This document shows positions 13,050 through 26,722 of a DNA stretch of 64,000 nucleotides, piece after piece. The notes beneath the pieces were generated by a model, which saw nothing but the letters and a program-made list of their open reading frames with translations, was not told where the DNA came from and made no database searches. Numbering within the stretch: position 1 is the first letter of the stretch; every line of letters begins with the position of its first letter. The stretch comes from Adineta vaga (lineage: Eukaryota; Rotifera): NCBI GenBank assembly GCA_021613535.1, contig CP075497.1, positions 7,006,001 through 7,070,000 of the forward strand, written 5' to 3'. The translations under genes and the position numbers were made by a program.

Positions 13050-16000
13050 ATGATGAAACACGGGGAAGATCCCCGTCGACATGGTAGTTGGATTAAAATT
13101 CTCAGTGATTTTCAAGCATTGTTGAAAAAAACATTCCTATTAACAATACGAAAACCTGGTCAAACAGTTGCCGAGATTTTGTTAGCTTATACATTCCTGG
13201 GCTTTCTTCTTGGTATGCGTTATATTCTTGATCGACGGTATTTTGGTCCTTATCGAGTATCACGCTTTCGTCCGTATGACAATTTTTCACCACGTTCTAC
13301 AGATAGATATATCTTGTACTACCCGGGTATGATAATTCTACAATTTTAGTTTTCATTAAAAATGTTTCTTATAGACAATCCATGTACAACAAACATTGCT
13401 GCTAGTCTGTTCGATAATATCACAGCTCTGGTGCCCGGTTTTACCAGTAACAGTAATTTGCAGACATTAATTTCTTTTTAATTTATTTGATTGAATCATT
13501 GTTTGCGCTTATAGTTCGAGCTGTATCAGATCCAAGTCTATCAACAATATCGAATGCAACTTTACAATCACTAATTGCTTTCATTCAATTTACTAATCTT
13601 GATTCATGTACTGGCCCATCAACAACGCCAGACGAAGTGAAATATACACTTCGTATGTTAGAGTACGTATATAAATTTCTTCGCTTAGCTTGTATTAACA
13701 CTTTCTTTTAGGAGCAGTCCATATTATTTCTCTCCACAGAGTATTAAAATTTCTGAAAATGATTACTTGTGGAAAAGATCACCCGAAGACTTTTGTCAAG
13801 GTAACTTATTGACAAGGAAAATATAATATTATAAACATGCATATATAATTTAAGCTACGGGCAATACGGTAAATTATTTCTATCGCTTTCTTGGTATACA
13901 ATATATTATTGACATGGCCATTATCAAATATGTTACTAATACTACAGAAAACTTCACGTCTAGTGTAAGTACCTATACAATTTATCTTAAATTAAGCGAT
14001 TTATCCACTATTTTCATTTACAATAGATTTATCTCAATCATTTTGGTTGTCCAGGTTATTATCTCGATCAACTACATTCATTCTATGGATTTTTCATTCC
14101 TATATTTTTCTCCATCATCTTTGTTGTCACATTCATCATGAATGTTGGTTATGTTGTCGAAGAACGGCAAAACAAAACTAAAGTAAATCTTTATTTCTTC
14201 TTAAACTATATAGATATAAATGCTATGTTGAATATTAAGGAATATCTTCGCATCTATGGTCTTCGTACATGGATCAACAATTTGGTTTGGGTCACTCGTG
14301 CAATGGCCATCTATCTCATTCTGATTAGTGTAGTCACAGCATTAAGTCTCGTCGTTTTACCTAGTGCAACTGCACGACCTGGCCGTGTTAGTAAAGCTCT
14401 ATTCAACTATACGCATTGGACAGTTATATGGACAATTCTATTTGTTTATTCAATACAAACATCTGCTTTCAGTGTTCTCTTCGGGCAGTTCTTCAAAAGT
14501 CGTAAGCATATGAACTCACATTTTGATATTTAATTCAATTAAATTCTGCCATCGTTCTAGCTTTATTAGCAAAACTAATCGGTTTTGTTGTATGGGTCAT
14601 CACATTCATTGATTTTTATACTGGTTTGTCTGTTGACACTCGGTATTTCTTATGTATTTTTCCAAATACAAGTCTCATGTTTTGTTTACAAGTTGTTCTA
14701 CAATACGAAAGAAAAGGAGGTATCATCATTCACTATCATTTCACCACATCATTCATATTACAAGATATTTTATATCTAGGTGAAATCACAACATTCAATC
14801 AATTCTATTCAAATCTCTTTCCATATCCATTGTACATCGGTGTTTGTCTTCTTCTCATGTTGATCTATTCTGTCATCTATCTTTTGCTGGCAATCTATGT
14901 CGAAAGAGTCAATCCAGGTGAATTCGGTGTGTCACAGTCATGGAACTATCTCTTCAAAAGATCCTACTGGAATCCACATGCAACATCTACAGTTCAACCG
15001 TTGGCTAACAATGAGCATCATCATGCAAATGGTGGTGTCATGAGTGGAAAGGATTGTTGGTTTGAAATGAATCAAAAGATGAACATGAAAAGTCCATCAC
15101 TAACAGTTTCACATCTCACCAAAGTAAATCAAATGAAAAGTGAGAGAAGAGAAGAGAACAGAAGAGAAGAATTGTCTTATTATAGAAATATGGCAAGTTT
15201 TGTGCAGTGTCAGATCTGTCGTTGGAGTTCTATAGTGGTGAAGTGTGTTCATTGTTGGGTCATAATGGTGCAGGAAAAACAACGACTACATTTATTCTTG
15301 TTGGTGAGTGGTAGTGAGTTGCGAAGAATGTGTAATATGTTTGTTTGTAGGAATGTTGGAAGCAACATCAGGTGATGTGATGGTGGAAGGACTAGACACT
15401 CGTCAACATATTCAAGATGTGCGGAAGATTCTCGGATTTTGTCCACAGTATGGTAAGAGTGTTATGCTAGTGTGAAGAAAAAAGGTGTTGTGACGTTCAT
15501 ATGGTTTTTTGTGTAGATATACTTTACAATGAACTGTCAGTAAAAGAACATCTGGAATTGGTTGGAAAAGTAAGTGTAAAAAACACGCGAATAAGAATCG
15601 AATTTCCATTCGAGTAATGAAGTTTGAAGAGTAATTATACTTGTCAGTTTTCTATATAATTTTGATTAAAAGGAGAAGTGTATCGAACAATTTTAATTGA
15701 AGATTTACTGATTCGGACAAAATTTAATTAGAGATTAAATCTACAACATCATGATATAGCTCAGATGATTTTAATTAATGTGCAGTCGTGTTGTATCCTT
15801 TTCAGCCAATGATTGATTATCATCTTCTCAAAGTTTTTTTAGAAGTTTTAAAAGCAGTATTCATATCTTCTTCTTCCCTAGATGCGTCATATGAAACCAA
15901 AGCTAATGGCAGAATCTATTGACACCATCTTACACCTTATCGGCTTAGACAACGATAAAGATACATTCTCAAAAAATCTATCAGGTGGCATGAAACGACG

Positions 16001-19000
16001 ACTCTCCATTGGTATTTCACTCATGGGAGATCCAAAAGTATTCTTCCCCATCTCTCTCTCTCTCTCTCTCTCTTCTTGTCCGTCTCATTCTTATTTTGCA
16101 GGTACTCATTCTCGATGAACCAACAAGTGGCATCGGTAGGCTCTCTTTTTCCTCTCCCATTGTTCACTTCTCTCACTTCGATCTCTTCTAGATCCATACA
16201 ATCGTCGATTGATCTGGACGATGATTCGAAAAATGAAAGAAGCAGGCAAATGCATCATTCTCACCACTCATTTCCTCGAAGAAGCTGACGTTCTCTCTGA
16301 TCGTATTGCAATCATGACAAGTGGTCGTTTGCAAGCCAGTGGCACACCTGATTTTCTCAAGTGTCAAACAGGTGATTGTCTCGATTTTATAGTCATGCTC
16401 ATTTCGAATGTCATGTACGATTTGAATGTAGAATTTGAATATCGATTGTTCATTGACAAACAAGAAACATGTTCAAATGAACGTGTAGTTGGATTCATTC
16501 AGCGATTTATTCCCGAAATTGTGGTGGAAAGAGAATCATCATCTGAGATGGTGTTTGGCATTCGACGAAGTGAATCGAAACAGATTGGCCAGTTGATTCA
16601 TGCACTAGATGAAGAAAGATTAAATATTGGTGTAGAAAGTTATGGATTATCGATGACAACAATTGAAGAAGTCTTCTTAAAGTAAGATTTTTCACTAGAT
16701 AGTTTCAAACAATCAATAGTATGTTGTTTTTGTTAACTTAGATTAATTCGTGAAGCCGAAGAGCAAGAAAATGGGAAACAAGATCATATGGGTACAAAAA
16801 CAGAATTAGCGGATAGAGGTAACAATGGTTTTCGTTTCTGAATCATTTCACTATCTTTGTATACAGTTTTTCGTACGGAACATCGACGTCACATAGGTAT
16901 TTATCGATTTTGGCTTCGTATTGCGGCATTATTGATCAAACGATGGCAGGTTTTACGACGACAATATGTTTTCATACTTGGATTCTTTGTTTTTCCGATT
17001 GTCATCGAAATTCTAATCGTTAGTATTTTTCCATCACCAAAAGATATTCAAGCATCACTTATGCAGAATAGTTATGTCAAAGATGCACAAATAGCTCTTT
17101 TACCATCAATCTATAATCCACAAACAATTGTCACGTATGCAAACAATAATGGAAACAATGCTCAAACTCGTCTCATCAACTATCTACAGACTGCAGGTGC
17201 AACGATCGATCAAATCTCTTCAGATACAGTATTGAACTATGTACGTGATCGGTATCTGTTGACTGAAGATGCATTCATCAACACATATCAACTAGGTTTT
17301 GCTCTCTATAACAATCTCACATCAGCGACAGCGTCATTAACAATGAATAGTTACTTTTCAACAGTGAACTATCATACCATGCCTGTGAGTTTGAGTGTGG
17401 CTTCGACAAGTCTTTTTCAATTCTACACAAATTCATCAGCAAAAAAGATCATTACCACAAATCAACCAATATTAACCGCTTCAACAACAACTACATCTTT
17501 GGAGCGATTCCTCGAACTTATTCACTGTTTCGATACGTTGCCATTATCGTTGTTTAATTTCATGAATAGCATTGCTGCAGCAGTTTTCATTAGTATTCTG
17601 CTTGTTCCATTGATTCAAGAACGAATTAATCGCTCGAAAGACTTGCAACTGTTGACAAATTTGACGAAGAGAAGTTATTGGTTTTCGAATACGATCTTCG
17701 ATGTGTCCTTGTGTTTTATTCTTTGTTCAATCTTAACAATCATTGTGAAAGTAAAGTTGATTGTCGTGGATTTAAGAAGACTTTCTAACATGAACTATAT
17801 TCTTCTTTTAGATCGGTGCAGCAAGTAACCCTGATCCAGAATCAGAAGTACATATTTATCTAAAATCGCAACAAGGAATCAACTTCTTTGCTATGTCTAT
17901 AATGTATTCGTTGGCCTCATTGCCAATGATCTATGTTTATTCATTTAGTCCGAAATCAGAATTGATCGGTTTTATTAATTTTTTTGTCATCAATGTAGTT
18001 GCCTGTCTTCTCGATATGGTTCTTACTTTTATGGCTTTATTTTCTCAAAGTCAATCTGGAAGTTCTACTCGTATTACAAGATTATCATCTATCATGGCTA
18101 ATATGCGATGGCTTATAACGGCTCTATTTCCTACTGTAAATCTTAAACGTGCATTATTTAACATCCGTTTGAAATCAAGTCAAGAATGTGTTTCGGCCGT
18201 CAATTCAATTATGTTGACAAATTATTCTTATAATGAGGCGTGGTTGTCACTTCGAGAACCCGGTCTTGGTATTCTATTCGTTATATTTTCCATTCAGATG
18301 GTTTTTTGGTGGAGTATTTTGACTCTCATCGAAAAACGTATCAATTTAAAACTCGGATGTCGCCGATGTTGTGGCTGTGACAATGACTTAGAACGTGTTG
18401 AAGGTGAAAACGAAGAAAATATGGAAGGTAGAGCAGGAACAACGATACCGAATTATTGGAATGATACAGTATGTCTCAGAAATCTGTCTTCGATCAAATT
18501 AATTCTCTTTCTTATTTATCTTCTAGCATCTGGACGATGATGTACGAAACGAACGACAAGCCGTATTACAAGAATCATCTTCTTCTTACTCTCCTTCTGC
18601 ATCATCTTCTGTCGTTCTTGTTCGAGATCTTCTTCAGCGATTCAAAAAACGAAACAACATCTACACAGCTGTCGATCATCTCAACTTTCGAGTTACAAAA
18701 CGATCTTGTTTCGGATTGTTAGGTATGCCTCACATTTTCACTCTTTCCTACCATTCTATCGCTATCATGTTCAGGAGCAAATGGTGCAGGTAAAACAACA
18801 ACATTTCGAATGTTGATCAATGATCTCAAACCAACATCTGGCGATATCATCATCAATGGCAAAAATATCAATAAAATTGTTCGACTAATTCGTTCTTGTT
18901 TTCAGAGAAATATGATCTTGTTGTGTATGTTTAGGAACGAGATCTGGAGATTGGCTTCTGTCCACAATTCGATTGGCTTGTCAACAATCTCACTGTCACT

Positions 19001-20108
19001 GAAACACTCACACTGTTTGCAAGGTAGATGTGTTTGAGCATATCCATGTCCGTTTTTCTTATTCGAATCGAAATAGGCTAAAAGGATTACAATGGTCAGA
19101 GATTTCACAGATTTGCAGTGACATGATTGATCTGTTTGGACTTGAGAAATATCGTGAGAGAAGAGTTCAAAAGCTCAGGTAAGTCTCGATTGTGTTTTTT
19201 TGGGAAGGAAAGATTCATTCGATACTTGTTCTCTCCGATGACATCTAGTGGTGGAAACAAACGAAAAGTGAGTGCAGCACTCGCATTCATGGCTAATCCT
19301 GCTCTTGTCTTTCTCGATGAACCAACGACAGTAACTATCTTCATACTTTCTCTCTCACATGCAAAGTAAAACATGTTGTCATAACTGTTTTGTGATGCAG
19401 GGTTTGGATGCTGCTGCCAAACGAAAACTTTGGAATGTGATTCGAGCAGCTCGTGATATTGGTTTGACAATCATTCTGACTAGTCACAGGTATGACGCAA
19501 ATAGAAATGATGATGATGATGATGATGATAGTTACTTTCGATATGTATGCGTATGTGTATAATTGTAGCATGGAAGAATGTGAAGCATTGTGTACAAGTA
19601 AGTGAGAAAAGAGAGATAGGTCATGATCACAAGTTGTTGTATTGTCAGAGATTGGTATAATGAAGTTGGGTCAGTTCATGTGTCTTGGTAATTTGCAACG
19701 ATTGAAGAATCGTTTTGGAAATGGTTATGCAGTACAAGTGAAGTTAGCGTTACAAGATATTAGTCGATTCAAAGAAGAGTTGATGTTAACATTACCAGGT
19801 GTCGAGATTGATGGTAAGAGATAGTGAAATATGAGTATTGTTTTGAATCTATATCAATTGTGTTTTTGTTAGAACAACACAATGGAATGTTATTTTGTAC
19901 GGTTCCATTTGCATCAATCAGTCCTACACACAGTTTAGCTAGTACATCTTCGTACAATTTAGCACATGTCTTTGATTTATTCAATAAGAAAAAGGAAGAA
20001 AAATCAATTGAAAGTTATTCCATAACTCAAACAACTTTGGAACAAATATTTATTCATCTTGCTGGAGAAGATCATACCGTCAATACTGATGAGAAGAAAA
20101 AGAAATAG
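13050..20108 (+). CDS. ABCA: ABC transporter subfamily A, full-length (tandem copy 1)
   Basis: Twenty-seven exons join in a single frame to about 1761 residues, a normal size for the ABCA family of lipid exporters/flippases. Order: TMD1 (exons 1-9, 13050-15123) with a large extracellular loop and helices such as [23 protein letters not shown]1 (exons 10-15, 15186-16681) with Walker [10 protein letters not shown] near residues 566-574, signature LSGGM near 665 and Walker B VLILDEP near 685; TMD2 (exons 17-18, 16867-18468); NBD2 (exons 19-27, 18527-20108) with Walker [10 protein letters not shown] near 1464-1472, signature LSGGN near 1561 and Walker B VFLDEP near 1583. The D-loop and H-loop ([18 protein letters not shown]) are present in NBD1. 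All exon phases are consistent and no stop was found, so this copy looks functional. Substrate unknown; placement within A subfamilies is not resolvable by eye. Confidence 0.9.
14705..15569 (+). repeat. Homogenised tract A, ABCA copy 1 (pairs with 23056-23920)
   Basis: Exons 8 (end) to 12 plus their introns match copy 2 almost base for base, including intron sequence, over about 865 bp. It covers the end of TMD1 and the first part of NBD1. Upstream the copies are clearly diverged; downstream, the intron at 15570-15881 is unrelated to its counterpart. Confidence 0.85.
15570..15881 (+). other. Diverged intron 12 of ABCA copy 1
   Basis: A 312-bp intron, several times longer than its neighbours, lying between two near-identical coding tracts. 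Its counterpart in copy 2 (23921-24148, 228 bp) shows no evident similarity. Confidence 0.75.
15882..16681 (+). repeat. Homogenised tract B, ABCA copy 1 (pairs with 24149-24944)
   Basis: Exons 13-15, encoding the signature, Walker B and end of NBD1, match copy 2 with only scattered single-base differences in exons and in the two small introns. The main length difference is in a (TC)n run of intron 13 (about 16050-16072). Confidence 0.85.
17093..17467 (+). repeat. Homogenised tract C, ABCA copy 1 (pairs with 25349-25722)
   Basis: About 375 bp of the extracellular loop of TMD2 are nearly identical to copy 2, while sequence on both sides within the same exon is diverged. The abrupt edges inside one exon argue for gene conversion rather than selection. 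Confidence 0.8.
18454..19905 (+). repeat. Homogenised tract D, ABCA copy 1 (pairs with 26723-28171)
   Basis: About 1.45 kb, from the end of TMD2 through most of NBD2, matches copy 2 in exons and introns alike, including a (GAT)n-type run in an intron at about 19508-19529. Diverged sequence resumes in the last exon. Confidence 0.85.
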
Positions 20109-21383
20109 TTTTTATTTCTTTACTACAGTAAGCTGTATTTTTTTATGTTTTTCGTTTTTTGCCCAATATCGTTTTTATTGTTGTATATGTCTGATGTTTA
20201 ATTAATTTTTTTTGTTACCTATTGTGTTCAGAGTGAATTCATCTAATGAACAACAAATATTTTTCTCTGTGATACGTACGTCATTCAAGAATAATCTATT
20301 TCTTTGTTAGTTAATGAAGTTGTATAGGTATGAAGAACATCTTAATTTTACAGTCAGAAAAAATACGTAATATTTCAATATTTTTGTAAATTTGACAATG
20401 TTATTTCATTATCTGTATAACACACACCCGTGGTGAATTACTGATTAATAAATCTCAATAAAACGTCTTTAAGTGGATATAACTCATTAGATTTTATTTT
20501 TTATGAATTTAGTTTAAATGCCACTTATTTCAAAAAATGCTGTTGAATTGATTAAAAAGGGCATAAACTATTTTTCTCTTCAACGTCATTAAAAGTACTT
20601 TGTAAAAAATCAAAATAATCCTCGTGCATTGTTTTTTGTTCTTGTAAAGTATGAACTTTGATGAAACGAATAAAAGTACGAAAGAAAAAAATTTGTTGAA
20701 ATATTTTCAGTCCGATCAATATGTCATTGTTTTTCTTGGTTGTCAACAAATGAAAATTATAGTGACTTTTTTCTTTTATCAAGCGAATTCATGTATTCGA
20801 TGGCGAGAACAGAAAAAGCAAACAGAAGTAAATTTTAAAATATTGATGAAGTAAGCTCAAAGTTTGAAAACTCAACTGATTATACGATCATTCATATTGT
20901 TTACATTTTGCAGACAATTTTTTATATTAATTTCTATATATCTAAACAGATGACAGAAGATCGTACAAAAATGACTGATGTAAAGAAATATTGCTTATAT
21001 ATTTAAACAAATTATTTGAATATTTTGCCAACTATTTATACAGTCAGCAAAGTTTTACTGTTTCATTCAGCTGACTGAGCCATTGTGATCAAGAAATGAT
21101 TATGCAGTGAAATGTTAATCGAAGAAGAAAGAGATTGAATGACACGAACACTCGTTTGCGTGATTTTTTCGGTCAGACGAAAGGAACGTTTTAAAAAATC
21201 ATGTTGAGTGTTGTTCGAGATGTTTTTGTTGTTTATTCAAACTTTCTCCTGACTACTGAAATTTCAATTTATGTAATAATCAAACGACAAAAACATAAAT
21301 TTACTTAGTTTATTCAAGAAACATATTTTTGTTTGCTATTTCTCTTGGTATAGGTTCAAATCAGAACAAGTACAACTATCGTA
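20109..21383. other. Intergenic between the two ABCA genes
   Basis: About 1.3 kb, AT-rich, no supported gene. AATAAA at 20447-20452 and again at 20457-20462 could end the copy 1 transcript. A short open frame near 20651-20854 has no domain-like content. The end should hold the copy 2 promoter. Confidence 0.5.
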
Positions 21384-23055
21384 ATGACAACGAGTGAAGA
21401 TTCTCGTCGACATGGAAGTTGTATCAAATTTCTTAGTGATTTTCGAGCATTATTCATAAAAGCATTCTTCTTGACTATACGAAAACCTAGTCAAACAATT
21501 GCCGAGATTTTATTAGCTTATACATTCCTGGGCTTTCTTCTTGGTATGCGTTATATTCTTGATCGACGATATTTTGGTCCTTATAGAATGTCTCGTTTTC
21601 GTCCACAAGATACATTACTATCAAATGACACTGGAAATACTATATACTATTATCCAGGTTGGTTGATTGACAAATTTTATCAAAACTATAAATCATTCTT
21701 TGTTAAAAAGGAAATATTTGTGCAACAACTATTGTAACTAATGCTGTGAATAATCTCATCGCTGCACGGCCTGCTTTTCCTAGCACTAGTAAGTTACATT
21801 ACATGTTTATTGATTACGAAGCATATCTTAAATATGTCTTCGCTATAGTTCAAGTTATGCCTGATCCAACACTTTCATCAGCTTCCAATGCAACGCTATC
21901 GTCTATATTTGCTTACATTTATTTCACTAATATTAATTCTTGCAGCAGTCCATCGACGATGCCAGATGAAGTGTCATATACTTTACGCATGCAAGAGTAA
22001 TGAACTAATTTTATTTTAGGAATGTCATTACTGAATATTTTTAGAAATGGTCCATTTTATTATCAAGCACAGACAACTAAAATTTCAGAGAACGATTATC
22101 TATGGAAACGAGCTCCAGAAAACTTTTGTCAAGGTAATACAAAAAGAAAAATGAAAACCAGAAATATTTTTAGTTAAAACAATTCATGTTCAAGGAAATT
22201 CCAGTTTTGTAAACTATACGAATCGATTTGTTGGTATACAATATTCTGTGGACATGTCTATTATTCAATATGTAACAAATACCGCTCAGAATTTAGCATC
22301 CAATGTGAGCACTAATAGAGTTCATTTAAATCACTAGAAATTATTTACTTTTTTTAATTTTCAAATAGATTTATCTCAATCATTTTGGTTGTCCAGAAGT
22401 GACTATCGATCAACTGCATTCTATCTATGGCTTTTTTATTCCTATATTTTTTTCCATCATCTTTGTCGTTACTTTCATCATGAATGTTGGTTATGTTGTC
22501 GAAGAACGAGAAAATAAAACTAAGGTAACTCACTATTTCTTTCCAAACTATATGTGAATAGTTTGGAAAGACTATATTGAATATTTAGGAATATCTTCGT
22601 ATTTATGGTCTTCGTACATGGATCAACAATATGGTGTGGGTCACTCGATCCATGATCATCTACTTCGTATTGACAAGTGTAGTTACAGGATTCAGTATGT
22701 TGGTCTTACCACGTTCTAATAACTCACGCAATAGTGTGAGCAAAGCACTATTTAATTGTACACATTGGACAGTCATTTGGACAATTCTATTTGTTTATTC
22801 AATACAAGTTTCTACCTTCAGTGTTCTCTTTGGACAGTTCTTCAAACGTCGTATGTATCTGATAATACATTTCGATAGTGTACTTTATTAATTTCTCTGC
22901 CATCGTTCTAGCTTTATTAGCAAAACTAATTGGTTTTGTTGTATGGGTCATCACATTCATTGATTTCTATCCGGGCGTGTCAGTTGGTTTTCGCTATTTT
23001 CTTTGTATTTTTCCAAATACAAGTCTCATGTTTTGCCTACAAGTTATTTTACAAT

Positions 23056-23920
23056 ACGAAAGAAAAGGAGGTATCATCATTCACTATCATTTCACCACAT
23101 CATTCTCATTACAAGATATTTTATATCTAGGTGAAATCACAACATTCAATCAATTCTATTCAAATCTCTTTCCATATCCATTGTACATCGGTGTTTGTCT
23201 TCTTCTCATGTTGATCTATTCTGTCATCTATCTTTTGCTGGCAATCTATGTCGAAAGAGTCAATCCAGGTGAATTCGGTGTGTCACAGTCATGGAACTAT
23301 CTCTTCAAAAGATCCTACTGGACTCCACATGCAACATCTACAGTTCAACCGTTGGCTAACAATGATCATCATCATGCAAATGGTGGTGTCATGAGTGGAA
23401 AGGATTGTTGGTTTGAAATGAATCAAAAGATGAACATGAAAAGTCCATCACTAACAGTTTCACATCTCACCAAAGTAAATCAAATGAAAAGTGAGAGAAG
23501 AGAAGAGAACAGAAGAGAAGAATTGTCTTATTATAGAAATATGGCAAGTTTTGTGCAGTGTCAGATCTGTCGTTGGAGTTCTATAGTGGTGAAGTGTGTT
23601 CATTGTTGGGTCATAATGGTGCAGGAAAAACAACGACTACATTTATTCTTGTTGGTAAGTGGTAGTGAAGTGCGAAGAATGTGTAATATGTTTGTTTGTA
23701 GGAATGTTGGAAGCAACATCAGGTGATGTGATGGTGGAAGGACTAGATACTCGTCAACATATTCAAGATGTGCGGAAGATTCTTGGATTTTGTCCACAGT
23801 ATGGTAAGAGTGTTATGCTGGTGTGAAGAAAAAAGGTGTTGTGATGTTGATATGTTTTTTTGTGTAGATATACTTTACAATGAACTGTCAGTAAAAGAAC
23901 ATCTGGAATTGGTTGGAAAG
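23056..23920 (+). repeat. Homogenised tract A, ABCA copy 2
   Basis: Partner of 14705-15569, offset 8351. Introns inside the tract are as similar as exons. Confidence 0.85.
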
Positions 23921-24148
23921 GTAAGACTTAAGGGATATAAAAAAGCCATACAATAGAATTACCGTACCAACACTTCGTAACGTATAGGAACTTCTATGCA
24001 TGTCGATGCTCAACGAATATTAAACCAAGGATTCGAAAATGCTAATATCAGTACAATAGAATCTCGGACAAGTCATAAAGATTTTTATTCTTCTTTAACC
24101 TAATGCAATTGGTTAATCAGCTATAATAGTGTTTTTTTAATTGATTAG
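23921..24148 (+). other. Diverged intron 12 of ABCA copy 2
   Basis: A 228-bp intron without evident similarity to the 312-bp intron at the same place in copy 1, though both flanking coding tracts are nearly identical between copies. Confidence 0.75.
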
Positions 24149-24944
24149 ATGCGTCATATGAAACCAAAACTAATGGCAGAATCTATTGACACCATCTTAC
24201 ACCTTATCGGCTTAGACAACGATAAAGATACATTCTCAAAAAATCTATCAGGTGGCATGAAACGACGACTCTCCATTGGTATTTCACTCATGGGAGATCC
24301 AAAAGTATTCTTCCCCATCTTTCTCTCTCTCTCTCTTCTTGCCCATCTCATTCTTATTTTACAGGTACTCATTCTCGATGAACCAACAAGTGGCATCGGT
24401 AGGCTCTCTTTTTCCTCTCCCATTGTTAACTTCTCTCACTTCGATCTCTTCTAGATCCATACAATCGTCGATTGATCTGGACCATGATTCGGAAAATGAA
24501 AGAAGCAGGCAAATGCATCATTCTCACCACTCATTTCCTCGAAGAAGCTGACGTTCTCTCTGATCGTATTGCAATCATGACAAGTGGTCGTTTGCAAGCA
24601 AGTGGCACACCTGATTTTCTCAAGAGTCAAACAGGTGATTGTCTCGATTTCATAGTCATGCTCATTTCGAATGTCATGTACGATTTGAATGTAGAATTTG
24701 AATATCGATTGTTCATTGACAAACAAGAAACATGTGCAAATGAACGTGTAGTTGGATTCATTCAGCGATTTATTCCAAAAATTGTGGTGGAAAGAGAATC
24801 ATCATCTGAGATGGTGTTTGGCATTCGACGAAGTGAATCGAAACAGATTGGCCAGTTGATTCATGCACTAGATGAAGAGAGATTAAATATCGGTGTTGAA
24901 AGTTATGGATTATCGATGACAACAATTGAAGAAGTCTTCTTAAA
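24149..24944 (+). repeat. Homogenised tract B, ABCA copy 2
   Basis: Partner of 15882-16681. A shorter TC run in the small intron explains most of the length difference. Confidence 0.85.
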
Positions 24945-25348
24945 GTAAAATTCTTATGTGATAGAGTATACGCATTCATTTTTTAACTGTCATCAGATTG
25001 ATTCGTGAAGCAGAAAAAGAAGAAGAAAATAGTAACCTCTCTATCTTATCAGATAATCACTTAGCTGATAAAGGTATGAGAGCGATGTGTCAATGATTAT
25101 CATCATTAGTTCTCGCTTTAGTTTTTCATACAGAACATCAGCGTTACACAGGTGGAAAGCGATTCTGGCTTCGTATTGCGGCATTATTGATCAAACGATG
25201 GCAGGTTTTACGACGACAATATGTTTTCATACTTGGATTCTTTGTTTTTCCGATTATCATCGAAATTCTTACTGTCAGCGCTCTACCCTCTCCACAAGAC
25301 ATTCAGACGTCACTCTTACAAAACAGTCGTGCGAAAGATGCACGATTG

Positions 25349-25722
25349 CTCTTTTACCATCGATCTATAATCCACAAACAATTGTCACGTATGCAAACAA
25401 AAATGGAAACAATGCTCAAACTCGTCTTATCAACTATCTACAGACTGCAGGTGCAACGATCGATCAAATCTCTTCAGATACAGTATTGAACTATGTACGT
25501 GATCGATATCTATTGACTGAAGATGCATTCATCAACACATATCAACTAGGTTTTGCTCTCTATAATAATCTCACATCAGCGACAGCGTCATTAACAATGA
25601 ATAGTTACTTTTCAACAGTGAACTATCATACCATGCCTGTGAGTTTAAGTGTGGCTTCGACAAGTCTTTTTCAATTCTACACAAATTCATCAGCAAAAAA
25701 GATCATTACCACAAATCAACCC
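25349..25722 (+). repeat. Homogenised tract C, ABCA copy 2
   Basis: Partner of 17093-17467. Its left edge coincides with the one-base deletion that breaks the copy 2 reading frame. Confidence 0.8.
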
Positions 25723-26722
25723 ATTCTAACAACAGCAAAATCGTATACATTTCAAGCAAGATTTTTTGAAATTATTTATTGTTTTGATACGTTACCATTA
25801 TCGTTGTTTAACTTCATCAACAGTATCGCTGCAAGTGTTTTCATCAGTACTTTGATTGTTCCACTAATTCAAGAACGCATAACTCATTCGAAAGACTTGC
25901 AACTGTTGACAAATTTGACGAAGAGAAGTTATTGGTTTTCCAATATAATCTTTGATCTTTGCTTATGTCTTATCCTCTGCACTTTTCTAACAATCATCGT
26001 CAAGGTATGATTGACTGATTATAATTATGTTCAGTAAAATCGTCCTTTATATAACGTTTTTATTTATTTTAGATTGGTGCTGTAGCTAATTCAAATATAC
26101 AATCTGAAGTTCACGGCTATGTTAATTCTGAGCATATATCATACTTTTTCCTAATGATTTTAATGTATTCATTAGCTTCGTTGCCAATGATATATGTTTA
26201 TTCATTCGGTCCAAAATCAGAGTTGATTGGTTTCATAATATTTTTTGTTATCAATGTAGTTGTTTGCTTTTGTGACATGATTTTCGATTTCATATCAGTG
26301 TTCTCTCAAGCTTCAGCAACAGGAGCAACTAGTCTGACAAAATTGTCTGAAGTTATGAATAATTTGGCATGGATTCTTGTTGTCCTTTTCCCATCAGTGA
26401 ATTTTAAGCATTCGTTATTCAACATACGTTTGAAATCAAATCAAGACTGTATTTCAGCTCTAAACTCAATTATGTTTACTGATTATTCTTCGACTGAATC
26501 ATGGATGTCACTTCGAGCTCCCGGTCTTGGAATAATGTTTATTATCTTCTGTGTTCAAATAATATTTTGGTGGAGTATTTTGACTCTCATCGAAAATAAA
26601 ACTAATATAGCACTAGGATGTCGTCGATGTTGTCTTTCTAAAAACAATTTAGCAACAATTCATATAGTCAATCAGTCCAATAATCAGAAAAATAGCAATC
26701 CAACATCCCTGACGGGACCAAA

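Noticed and set aside
23982-23994. A 13-base match to one arm of the yeast FRT recombination site in ABCA copy 2 intron 12
   Set aside because: The inverted partner arm is missing at the required 8-bp spacing, so this is most likely coincidence.
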